Shown: positions 18,182 through 26,661 of the stretch, piece by piece
How the letters are laid out: every line of letters begins with the position of its first letter
How positions within the stretch are numbered: the stretch's first letter is position 1
NCBI GenBank assembly: GCA_900095095.1
Contig: FMBT01000669.1
Location: 1-26,661, forward strand
Direction: 5' to 3'
Length of the DNA stretch: 26,661 bases
Source: Fragilariopsis cylindrus CCMP1102
Taxonomy: Eukaryota; Bacillariophyta; Bacillariophyceae; Bacillariales; Bacillariaceae
The notes under the pieces: generated by a model
Databases searched by the model: none
What the model was told of the DNA's origin: nothing
Seen by the model: the letters and a program-made list of their open reading frames with translations, nothing else
Program-made: the position numbers and the translations under genes

Positions 18182-18451
18182 CTCGAAATTCGAAAGAGGC
18201 AAGAAACTGTAATCATTATATATTTGCATGTGTATATACTATAAACTACATTATTTAATAAAATATCTTTATGTCGTTGCTTTGTACAAAATGCGCGTTA
18301 GTTGTAATGAGTAATATTGATTATGATGATAAACTATCCAACCACTATAGAAAAATGCACCCTACTATACATCCGTCCTAGTACAGTAATTAGGTGGTCT
18401 TACTTTGTTTGTTTGTTATGTTTGTAGGTTTCTTGCCCTAACTCAATTTCG
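18182..18451. other. Convergent spacer
   Basis: AT-rich sequence with an AATAAAATATC word near 18257 lies between the DUF2470 gene and the minus-strand split frame. No gene is seen. Confidence 0.45.
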
Positions 18452-18821
18452 TCAGTGGATATGTCTAACACAGACCGAACTTTCCTTGATATCGTGTGCA
18501 TATGACATTTCCGTACGATAAGAGCTGACACTTGAGGTAGAACTAAAAGAGCTAGACGAAGAGCTGGACGGAGAGCTAGATGAAATGTAACGATGACGTT
18601 TTTTCCGTCTTCTACATCTTGTTGTTCGCCGTATGCTAGATTCAGAAGAAAAATTTGAAGTTACTGGTAGCACTACTTGCTAAACTATCCATATCAACAA
18701 TGACTGTACCACCTTCAACCAACAAACTGATCTCGGTGTTGTCCTTGGCACACACATAACCCTGACTTTTGAACTTTAACATTACCTTCTGTGAGTAAAA
18801 TCTCCTGGAGCGTTCTTCAAC
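18452..18821 (-). pseudogene. Split minus-strand frame, unidentified
   Basis: Two overlapping minus frames look coding. The first (18821 to a stop at 18642) reads FYSQKVMLKFKSQGYVCAKD and on through EISLLVEGGTVIVDMDSLAS. The second (about 18673 to 18452) reads VTSNFSSESSIRRTTRCRRR, then KKRHR, a long Ser run, SYRTEMSYAHDIK and a stop. They overlap around 18660, where one base shift would join DMDSLASS to the Ser/Arg part. This pattern fits a short gene or a last exon with one indel, or a decayed copy. No family is recognised. In-frame stops lie just upstream of 18821, and a 5' exon further right was not found. Confidence 0.35.
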
Positions 18822-19484
18822 TCATCATTGGTTGTATTTATTGAATGCATAATTTTCAACATTTTATCCACTCCGAGCTAGAGGAACAATTGGAGTATGT
18901 TGTTTGTGTATCATTTCTCAATCTCAATCAGATTATCTTTTTTTCAGATCTGTTGAAAAACAGGTACAACTTGATATCATGTCAGTACTATCGCCTCCAT
19001 AATAGAGCATAGCCTAGGATTGGAAAATGCCGTACAAACGAATCCCACTTCTAATAAAGTACTGAGAAAGGCTTAAAGTACCGTTTGTAAATATGTAAAT
19101 GCAAAATTATAAGATGAGTTCAGAAAAAGGAATAAGTCCGGTTTCTGCTACAAGTAAATTTGGTACTAATATAAGCGAGAATGTCTCGTTCAATCAGATT
19201 ATCATGTGAATGATTTGGTGGTGGTTTGTAGTGTGCGTCTTTTCATAATTTTGTCGGTAGGTCGTACAAGTAGTGATGATGGTGGTGTTATTGTCATTGT
19301 GATGGAATAATCTTTTTAGCTTCCTACTGTACAGTAGCTCGATAAGAACGATAGCCGTTCGTTATCATTTCCTCTATATTTACTTTTCTCAGTAGGTGCT
19401 GGTGTTGTGTGTTTGTGTTGATGTGGGTCTTGCTAGTATTATAGAGACTTGCCTAAAGTAATACGATATACGATCACACGATTT
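18822..19484. other. Spacer, no gene recognised
   Basis: The sequence has many stops on both strands and no protein-like stretch I can name. It includes the palindrome CTACTGTACAGTAG at 19324-19337. It is the 3' flank of the minus-strand SDR gene. Confidence 0.5.
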
Positions 19485-20924
19485 TTACTTTTGTTTTTCA
19501 TCTAATTCTTTTACCTTTTCCTGTACAAACTTTATAACTTCTGTGGATGTTTTAATTGTCCAATCAATTGCATCATTTATGCCTGTAGCTGGTTCTTGTT
19601 TGGCCATTTCATTAATATCTTTTGCAGTATCTAAAATATTTACATTCCCACCACTATTACTTGTACTACCACCTAATAATATACCATTCACACATGCATT
19701 CGCAACAGCATTCACAGAAACAGGTGGACGTAATGCAACCTTAATTAATCCTGGTGGTAATATATCAGCTAATTTCTCAATTAATACAAATGATAATAAT
19801 TGATCAATAATTGAACCATATACATCATTAACACGTGGTGGTATTAATCCAAATGAATCCCCGCCTTATATTTTTTGATATATTGTATGGTTTTTGTATT
19901 TGCATTAGATTGTTGTGTGAAACAATGAGATAGAGTGAATGAATAGCGAACATTTATATCTAAGTTAGTTATCCGTACGATCGATTTAGAAAAAGAGAAT
20001 CGATATCAATACAATACGATTCGATTATTCATTTGACAAGAAACATTCTGAAACACAAATCACAAAAGCAGAAACACAAACGAACAAACAAAAAAACTTA
20101 CCATAAATGAAGGTTGGTGAAACGATAGTAACATCTTGTTGACTTTTATTATCACCATCTTGTGCTGATTGTTCTGCCATATTTTTTGCTTTAAAATACG
20201 ATTCCATAAAATCTGGTAATTTCGGCCATCCATTATCTTGACATGCTTTCACTTCACTGGATACACTCACATAGGCAATCGATTTTAATTTATTATTTAC
20301 ACGACGTGCACTTTCAAATCCTTTTACATTCACAATACCATTTCCATCAATTAATTTTTGTGGATCAGTACCAACAACACCAATACAACTTATAATAGCA
20401 TCAGGTAAACCCATGGCTGTATCTAATTCTTCATTTGATACATTTAGAATATCTAATGCTATCCAATTAATATCTGTACTTGTACTTGTACTTGTAGTAG
20501 ATTCGTCGTCTTCATCAGTAGTAGTAGTAGTAGTGCTGCTCTTCTTTGCTACTGATAACCATTTAGGAACAGTTCCTGATTTACTTATACTTCTAACATT
20601 AATTCCTTTATCTGATAATATTTTACATACTCTTGATCCAACAAATCCCGTACCACCTAGTACAGTAACAGATTTTATGGCACTAGTACTAGTACTAGAA
20701 TTATTATCATTATCGGTGTCACTACTAGTAGGAGTAGTAGGAGTACTGTCACTGTCACTGCTACTCATACTTAGTCGTCGTGATGATGACAACAACGTCA
20801 ATGATGGTTGTTGGAGTTGGACGAAGGCATCGCAACAATTGAAGGAGCGATGAGGAGAAGTCAGTGATACTAATGCTAGAACGGCTACTAGTAGTAGAGG
20901 TTGGGGAAATGATTGGAACATCAT
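19485..20924 (-). CDS. Plastid-type NAD(P)-binding atypical SDR, two exons
   Basis: Exon 1 (20924-20102) and exon 2 (19864-19485) join in phase to give 400 residues. The Rossmann nucleotide loop is GGTGFVGS (residues 90-97). YFKAK provides a YxxxK-like pair. Across the junction the protein reads TFIYG-GDSFGLIPPRV, a phrase typical of atypical SDRs related to NDUFA9 and to plant plastid NAD(P)-binding proteins. The C-terminal part (RPPVSVNAVANACVNGIL) is the usual end of that fold, followed by a helical Lys/Glu tail. The first 50 residues have a hydrophobic signal segment, then CDAF before a Ser/Arg-rich stretch: an ASAFAP-like site with Phe, expected for import into a complex plastid. Cofactor binding is well supported; the substrate is unknown. 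The following Ser/Thr/Asp-rich region (55-80) is probably a flexible transit segment. Confidence 0.9.
19865..20101 (-). other. Intron of the SDR gene (237 bp)
   Basis: On the minus strand the donor is GTAAGT at 20101-20096 and the acceptor ends in AAG at 19867-19865. Splicing joins TATG to GCGGGGAT in phase 1, restoring FIYGGDSFG. Reading through instead gives a hydrophobic unrelated tail and a stop at 20025. Confidence 0.9.
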
Positions 20925-20960
20925 GATAATAATCTTATTATATGATAATAATCTTATTAT
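20923..20960. repeat. Perfect 19-bp tandem repeat covering the SDR start codon
   Basis: ATGATAATAATCTTATTAT occurs twice without a gap (20923-20941 and 20942-20960). The first copy overlaps the minus-strand initiation codon at 20924-20922. Confidence 0.9.
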
Positions 20961-21777
20961 ATAGACTAGCTCTTCTCACTACTACAGTATTTTGATTGAT
21001 TGATTCGGGGAGGGAGCTTCTTGTACTGTAGGCGGATTGGTTTGTTTGCTTCGTTTACCGGTATATTGTGTGATGAACAATGCTAAAAGATCATTGATCC
21101 GATTGATTGATTCTTCCTTCACAAAAAAAGTTTTAAAAACAAAAGATACGAGTGCTGCAATGACGTGTTTTTCAAATCAATCAAGAATGAATCGAATGAA
21201 TCGAACCAATTAACGAACAAGCAATCATCAAGTAAAAATATGTGAAGGGAACTCGATCGGATTCCCGTAGACTCCTTTTGAAAAGGTGCGGAAATAGTCT
21301 TTTTGAAAGCGCGCGTATCGTACAATGCCAGATTATGACCACAAAAAACAAGTCATAAATACTAAATTCAAATCTCAAAAGCACATCAACCACTCTACAA
21401 AAAAAACAAATATCAAAACAAAACAAAGAATCACATCACATGACGAGACAACGCTCTCTTTATTTATTACGTCTTCTCTTCACTCTTTTCTCTCGACAAA
21501 AAAAGTCACAAACAACACAAACACACCACATACGCATACATATATACACCACGTTGGCCTCGATCTCCTTTTCTCTGTTGACAGCAAAAGAGCTCTTTTT
21601 GTAGAATATCATTATATTACTTCCACCAGCCATCCTCATCGATTATTCCATATATCATCTCCCAACGACGCAGTCAAGTCAAGTCCTGTTCAAAATAATA
21701 TATCTCGAAGAAAGAAAGGAAGGAAGAAAATAAAAAAAGGACTATAAATTAGTAGAAAAAAAACGACGGCATCGATC
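20961..21777. other. Divergent upstream region of the SDR and Cys-rich genes
   Basis: This spacer serves two divergent genes. A 140-codon plus frame at 21325-21747 has no domain; it is Lys, Thr, His and Ser rich and ends 30 bases before the next ATG, so I take it as 5' leader sequence rather than a gene. GATTGATT repeats occur near 20993-21005 and 21098-21111, and GAATGAATCGAATGAATCGAA lies near 21184-21204. Confidence 0.5.
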
Positions 21778-22734
21778 ATGGTATCATCATCGTCATTATC
21801 AATCGTTAATACCGGATGTTGTAGTAGAGTTCAGGTTTTATTACTAGTATTGGTACTTCTTTTACAATTTCCTGATGGTACATTTGGTCAAACGATCCCA
21901 CCGTCCTGTCAAAGATTAACACAAGAGGAACAATTTTATTTTCCAAATGATTGTGTCTCAAAATGTGGTGCTCAAGGTGATACTTTTGATATGAAAAGAT
22001 CACGAAACGTCAATGGTAATATTAAATGTTTTTGTCTTAATTCTGATATACCAATATGTACCGATGATCCAATGTGTGCTGATTTATCGATATTCCCCGG
22101 TACTGCATATGAGAATTGTATCAATAATGTTTGTTCTTCAAGTGATAATGGTAATAATTTTATGGTGACAGATGAAATTGAATATAATTTTGAAGATAAT
22201 GCCGCAAATAAAAATCAAACACATTATAAAGTGTCTTGTAGTTGTGATGGTGGTGTCACCACCGAATGTGGTGTTGATTATATCTTATTTAGTGATTTAA
22301 CATATCTACCATCCTGTACAAAAACTAATGACAAGACTGCAGGTAAAATTAATAACTTAGATATTAATTCCAAACAAGACTGTACCGACTATTGTCAAAC
22401 AGCACATAATAGTAATGGTGCATTTGCGGTGGGAGACAGTGAATGGTTTATTTATAATGAAGGTTCCTCATTACCACCCGGTCAACAAGATTATTATCAT
22501 TCTTGTGGTTGTCTGGATAAAAATCGGAATGGTAATATTGCGGTAGCCTGTGATGATACAAAAGCAAATTATAATGATGGTAGTGGCTTGGGGACAAAAA
22601 ATTGTTATGAATCAGTGGGTGTCAATACCGTGGATTGTAGTACACCAGACGATGAATCTTCTGCTACTACGATGATGATGACAACGACTACTATTATGAC
22701 TACTATGATTGGAGGAATGTGGTTAGTATTCTAG
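21778..22734 (+). CDS. Secreted or surface-anchored Cys-rich protein, 20 cysteines
   Basis: The product has 318 residues. The first 38 form a signal peptide with the core VLLLVLVLLLQF and a likely cut near TFGQT. The mature part has 20 cysteines and no membrane helix before the end. They fall into related blocks: a Cys, then a CxxxC (CVSKC, CINNVC, CTDYC), an acidic/aromatic stretch, and a CxC (KCFC, SCSCDGG, SCGCLDK) followed by a single Cys. This suggests repeated small disulphide-bonded domains. The C-terminus has Ser/Asp/Thr residues and then a hydrophobic Met/Thr/Gly tail ending WLVF, a layout that would suit a GPI-anchor signal. I do not recognise the family. A cell-surface or frustule-associated role is plausible for a diatom but is inference. 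It is intronless and converges with the S28 peptidase gene. Confidence 0.8.
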   Translation: MVSSSSLSIVNTGCCSRVQVLLLVLVLLLQFPDGTFGQTIPPSCQRLTQEEQFYFPNDCVSKCGAQGDTFDMKRSRNVNGNIKCFCLNSDIPICTDDPMCADLSIFPGTAYENCINNVCSSSDNGNNFMVTDEIEYNFEDNAANKNQTHYKVSCSCDGGVTTECGVDYILFSDLTYLPSCTKTNDKTAGKINNLDINSKQDCTDYCQTAHNSNGAFAVGDSEWFIYNEGSSLPPGQQDYYHSCGCLDKNRNGNIAVACDDTKANYNDGSGLGTKNCYESVGVNTVDCSTPDDESSATTMMMTTTTIMTTMIGGMWLVF

Positions 22735-23069
22735 AGAAAGAAAATTGCAGACCAAAAACAAATTCGATTCCGATTCCGATATGATCTGATCTAACAAACA
22801 TTAACAAAAGAAAAAGAAAACATAATTTTCTCGATCGGATATCGTTCTACCTAGTTACCCATAGCATAATTTGATATTATAAAAATGATAATAATAATAA
22901 TATAAATATCTAATCTAAAAAAAGAGAGAGGAGAAGTATTAACCGAATAATAGAGTAAAAAGAGCTAAACGAATAGTATTAGAGCATAGTCTATAGAAAT
23001 ATCATATTGAGTAGGGTGGAAGTTTGTTTTATTATTAGAGCCTTGAAGGGGGCCCAACTTGTTACTTCA
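22735..23069. other. Convergent 3' spacer
   Basis: AT-rich sequence lies between the stop codons of the Cys-rich gene and the S28 gene. It holds ATAATAATAATA near 22888 and GA-rich DNA near 22923. No gene is seen. Confidence 0.5.
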
Positions 23070-24801
23070 TCAATTAATTTGTAAAGAATAGATTTCATCT
23101 AACCATAATGTTAATACATCCGTTGTTTCCTTATAACCATGTACAATATCAGGTGTATCCGTCGGATTTGGATATATACCGTGTTGTAATTCACTATGAT
23201 GTGCACCATTTGGAAAATTAATGATATGTATATTATCATATTCTTTATTGGCCAATGTTACATTTGTAATGGAGGATGTGGACCAACCATCTCTCATACC
23301 ATTTGCAAAGATAATTTTCGATGTTTTCGTTAAATCATCAAATCCCCATTCATTGGACATCCGGTATGGATCCACTTGTATACCAGGGAAACGTTCTTCG
23401 CAATGTTGCTTATGCCACTTGTAGGAAAAATGACGTGGCAAGAACATACTTTTATCTTCACTGTATCCAGCACGAATAATTAAATCTTTACAACATTGAA
23501 ATTCCCATATTTCACCCACATGACCACCTCCCGTACCAGAATTATCTGAACCACGAATCTTACTATTAGGTCCATCTGGTAATTCTTGTGATAAATCAAA
23601 ACAATCCGTATCTGTACCATATTCAATTTCACCACGTAATTCAAAAAATTGATTTAAACGTTGAAGAGGATTTGTTGTTTCGTCGGACTGTTGAAATATT
23701 TGACAGGCTCTTTCTAATGCAGTGGTTGGTCCTGGTGGATAATAGGCCATATTAAAATCAGCAAATATTGCTGGTACTAAATAGGTAATTGTTTCACTAA
23801 TAAATTCCTCTATATTTTGTATATACGTTGGAAATGTATTGGTACAAAATCCGGATGCACCAGCTGCTGCTAAGATAATATCATTATCGGTATTCTCAGT
23901 ATAATATGTTGAATATAATTCATTACGGACATTAAATAATGTTGTTTTCACAGCATTAGCACAACCAGTGGATGCTACTTCCGCAACTTCTGTTACTTTA
24001 TTATAATAAGCATCGGAATTAACTTTTTGAGAATATAATTCTAATGGTGCAGAGGATGCATACGAGATATCAATTATATCCGGATAACGAAACCGTAACA
24101 TTGCTGATAAAAATCCTGGATAACTACCACCAAACTAAAAAATATTAAAAATATATAAATAAAGTAGAAAGAAGAGTGAGTAAAGATAACGGACGACGGA
24201 GAGAGAGAGAGAGTTCCGCCAAACAGCACAACACATCAAAACAACATATACAAAATATAACTTACAGTAATAATAGGACAATAATTAGTATTCGTTTTAT
24301 CGGGATTACAACCAATTTCATTCCGTATATAGGTAATTAATTGGATTGCATCTTCTAATGCTTGATCTGGACTTAAATAATCACTCATTTCTTGTACTGT
24401 TGGATATCCACTCTTACTGGTTGTGACTTGCCATAAAAACGATGTTCGGGACTAATGCGAAAGCACCAAATTCATTGGCTAATCCATCATGTACAAATGG
24501 ATAACATAGGTAAGGTCAATTCTGCTTCACCACCCATTATCACTAATATGATGTCCTGGTCCTTTCCAATAGGATAATTTATAATACCGTTGTGAATATA
24601 CTCGTCCATCATCCACATGTAAATGATCTACTTGTTGATCATCATAATATAATGCTGTTGCATCATATTGTTCATCTATAAAAATGATTCAACACCTTGA
24701 TTGTCTTGATCTTGAACTTGATTTCTTGTTGAACTTGAATCAATTCCAATTCCAATTCTGATGAAGAAGGAGAGTAGAAGAAGAGAAACGGAGATAATCA
24801 T
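23070..24801 (-). CDS. Secreted serine peptidase, family S28 (Pro-X carboxypeptidase/DPPII type)
   Basis: S28 enzymes cleave next to proline near protein ends. Exon 2 (24134-23070) begins FGGSYPGFLSAMLRFRYPD, which holds the catalytic Ser in GGSYPG. NGMRDGWS carries the likely catalytic Asp, and GAHHSELQHGIYP the His. Exon 1 (24801-24266) starts with a signal peptide (MIISVSLLLLSFFI). It carries family phrases in changing frames: QQVDHLHVDDGRVYSQRYY, IMGGEAEL, ANEFGAFALVP, HRFYGKSQ and YLSPDQALEDAIQLITYIRN. I count five one-base shifts in exon 1, near 24682, 24553, 24504, 24448 and 24418. The whole is about 530 residues, a normal S28 length. The shifts are both extra and missing bases, mostly by short homopolymers, while the encoded sequence stays family-like. 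Read error or a young pseudogene would explain this. Location: secretory pathway, vacuole or outside. Confidence 0.85.
24135..24265 (-). other. Intron of the S28 peptidase gene (131 bp)
   Basis: On the minus strand the donor is GTAAGT at 24265-24260 and the acceptor TTTTTTAG ends at 24135. It joins CPIIT to FGGSYPG in phase 0, as the family requires. The intron contains a GAGAGA run. Confidence 0.9.
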
Positions 24802-25330
24802 TTTGAAGTAGTAGAACGCAAAGTGCAGTAATGCAACTAAAAATGATGTTACTACACCAACACGACGACGTGATGAAAAAAAATGAATGATTGTAGGCTG
24901 ATGGTGAACGACGTGTTCGAGAGTCTCGTCGTTGTCTTCGTAGTAGTAGAAACGCTCGTTTGTGTTGTTACACAGGATACTACCGTAACCAGCTGCAGCA
25001 CCATTCTTGTTGCTGGTATCGAAAGAAGAACCAATGATTGCGGTGCTATGATGGATTGTTTTATCTTATTAATTGTATGAGGTAAGTGGTCTAGTCCTAA
25101 TTGCTCCTTTTTCTAATTCAAGTATACTGATCAATCACTCCACGATACCGTTGGGATCATTTTTGTTCTTGCATTTGCACTACTGTATTTATTCTACTTT
25201 CTCATTGGATTCAAAGATTCATTTTTGATTGATTCCAGAAGATCTTCACACATTCATCGACATCATCAATGCAAGATGCATTAAATAGACAGAAGAAGCA
25301 ACTCCAACTCCAACTCGATTGATCAGTGTC

Positions 25331-25351
25331 GACGACGACGACGACGACGAC
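25331..25351. repeat. (GAC)7 microsatellite
   Basis: Seven perfect GAC units lie in non-coding sequence upstream of the S28 gene. Confidence 0.9.
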
Positions 25352-25958
25352 AAACACAAAAGCAAGAGTAGTGGCTCTTTGTTCTTTGCTTCACATCCAT
25401 CAATCGCTAATTTTGAATTGAGCACGACTGACGACTGATGGATGGATGATGTGTCGCGCTCAAGCCTGCTGTTTTTCTACTACAATTACAGTTAGTAGCA
25501 AATTACGGAAGAGCAAGTGCAAAACAAAATATCGTTGCTTTACAGTACATCTTGCTTCCACGTGTAAGATTGGATCGATTTGAAAAAAAATCGAAAATCA
25601 GTTTTATGTTTGGGACGTTTTCATAATTGTTCGTTTGCTTTTTTACGAAATATAAATTAATTTGAGCAAGAAGAAGAAGAAGAAATGATTACAAATTGAA
25701 TTATAATGGGAGGGAATGATGGAGAATTAGGGTCCAACACATATCATGTTTATTTCTTTGGGAAAAACACCAAACATACCCATTGGTAATTGGGCCCCTT
25801 TCAAGGCTCTAATAATAAAACCAACTTCACACCCTACTCAATAAGGATCGAAGACATAAACACACCGACCATATTCATGGCGACACACGCATCTCGAGTA
25901 AGCACGATATGTCATCCTAGGTCCTGTTGTGTACGGCTGCTGGGGGATTGTTCGGGAT

Positions 25959-25968
25959 ATATAAAAGC
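25959..25968 (+). promoter_or_regulatory. TATA-box-like word
   Basis: ATATATAAAA in the context GGGATATATAAAAGCG is the best TATA-like match in this region and would direct transcription rightward. With no supported gene downstream in the window, its function is uncertain. Confidence 0.3.
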
Positions 25969-26661
25969 GTTCACACGGACATACATTGGTTCCCAATTGT
26001 ATATTAATCATCCACCAAAAAGAAAAGAAATACGGACACACACCTTGTTTTGTCCCCCGCCACGATCTTTCTTTTTCTTTGTTTTTTTCGGGTCAATCGC
26101 GTCCCACAATCGTGGTGACGCACCGCACGGACCACGGCGGATCCTACAATTCTTTTACCAATACCACCTATAAAGCATATTAGGAATTGGAAGGGGAAGA
26201 AAGTGCATCGACGGGAACATGCATGCGTTGCAAACCCGGTCGTCGTATAACAATACAAACAAATTGGGCAAAAAAACAAAAGTCAGTACTTCCGCATTGC
26301 ATTATAGGTACACGCGAACTAGCGAGTAGGCACATACAAAAAAAGGAATTACATCGGCATGGATCGGTGAAGAATTTGCTGTTGGTGCCTTGTTCCAGTC
26401 GTCACCGTAATTCTCTACCGTCAAGGGTGCCTACACGGTGTCTGCAGTGTTTCTTTTTTTTTTTTGGAATAAGCACGACCATCGCAAACGACTAGACCTG
26501 CCTTCCCAAGAACTTCGTGTATCATTACCAAGGGTTTTGAACTCCAAACTATAGTGTATATAACGTACGATGTAGCAGTAGGCCTCCATTATTATTATGT
26601 GTTATGGTAAAACCATGATTAAAAAATTGGAAAAAAATAAAACAGAATGGGGAATGTATTA

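Larger units (their letters stand above)
24802..26661. other. Right-hand gene-poor region
   Basis: No gene is supported over 1.86 kb. The first part is upstream of the S28 gene. A (GAC)7 run is at 25331-25351. A 127-codon plus frame at 25790-26173 and overlapping frames to 26495 show no domain, have mixed composition and lie on both strands, so I do not call them. A TATA-like word is at 25959-25968, but no clear gene or structured RNA follows it. No tRNA-like or 5S-like internal promoter was noticed. Confidence 0.5.

Noticed and set aside
20025..20101. C-terminal extension of SDR exon 1 into CLFVCVSAFVICVSECFLS
   Set aside because: This is intron sequence after a GTAAGT donor; splicing restores the family sequence in exon 2.
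21325..21747. 140-codon plus frame just upstream of the Cys-rich gene
   Set aside because: No signal, domain or biased conservation; it probably lies in leader or promoter DNA.
25790..26495. Several 65-127 codon frames on both strands
   Set aside because: They overlap each other, lack motifs and have the composition expected of random sequence in this less AT-rich stretch.
1..26661. tRNA, rRNA and CRISPR features
   Set aside because: No tRNA-like internal promoter boxes, rRNA-like sequence or regularly spaced repeats were noticed by eye; a covariance-model search was not possible.

Overview
The window looks like nuclear DNA of a low-GC photosynthetic stramenopile, most probably a diatom. 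The signs are intron-poor genes with short GT-AG introns, A/T-ending codons, proteins rich in Ser, Asn, Gln and Asp, and MYND-type proteins of a kind frequent in diatoms. Two genes also begin with a signal peptide followed by a Phe-centred cleavage site, as in targeting to complex plastids. The species is not assigned.

Layout, left to right. (1) 1-1736, minus: a 578-codon open frame that leaves the window at base 1; it is disordered and built from duplicated modules. (2) 3045-4202, minus: a protein with three Cys-pair zinc modules and a MYND finger. (3) 4957-6357: a direct repeat, a small gene made of two 57-codon repeats, and an isolated half of a second MYND finger. (4) 6709-8064, minus: an armadillo-like alpha-helical protein. 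(5) 8065-11460: a 3.4 kb gene-poor stretch with microsatellites, two poly-G runs and what may be a decayed LINE-like element. (6) 11461-14009, plus: a Mrs2/CorA-type Mg2+ channel with an EF-hand-like tail. (7) 14861-16802, minus: a CobW GTPase (COG0523) with a His/Cys-rich insert and plastid-type targeting. (8) 17415-18152, plus: a DUF2470 protein with a C-terminal membrane anchor. (9) 18452-18821, minus: an unidentified split frame. (10) 19485-20924, minus: a plastid-type NAD(P)-binding atypical SDR with one intron. (11) 21778-22734, plus: a secreted protein with 20 cysteines. (12) 23070-24801, minus: a secreted serine peptidase of family S28 with one intron. (13) 24802-26661: no gene recognised.

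Three otherwise well-conserved genes (Mrs2, CobW, S28) are each broken by one-base shifts: one in Mrs2, one in CobW and five within about 270 bases of S28 exon 1. Homology-like sequence continues at once in the new frame, mostly at or next to short homopolymers. Read or assembly error is the simplest explanation; recent pseudogenes or frameshifting during translation are alternatives. Any gene call made by plain ORF finding would split these genes.

The middle of the window (Mrs2, CobW, DUF2470) groups genes for Mg2+, for Zn/Co-type metals and for a domain that accompanies haem enzymes. No operon is implied: Mrs2 and CobW converge, and CobW and DUF2470 diverge. The most distinctive items are the EF-hand tail and large acidic insert of the Mrs2 protein, the metal-binding insert of the CobW protein, and the repeat-built proteins at the left.
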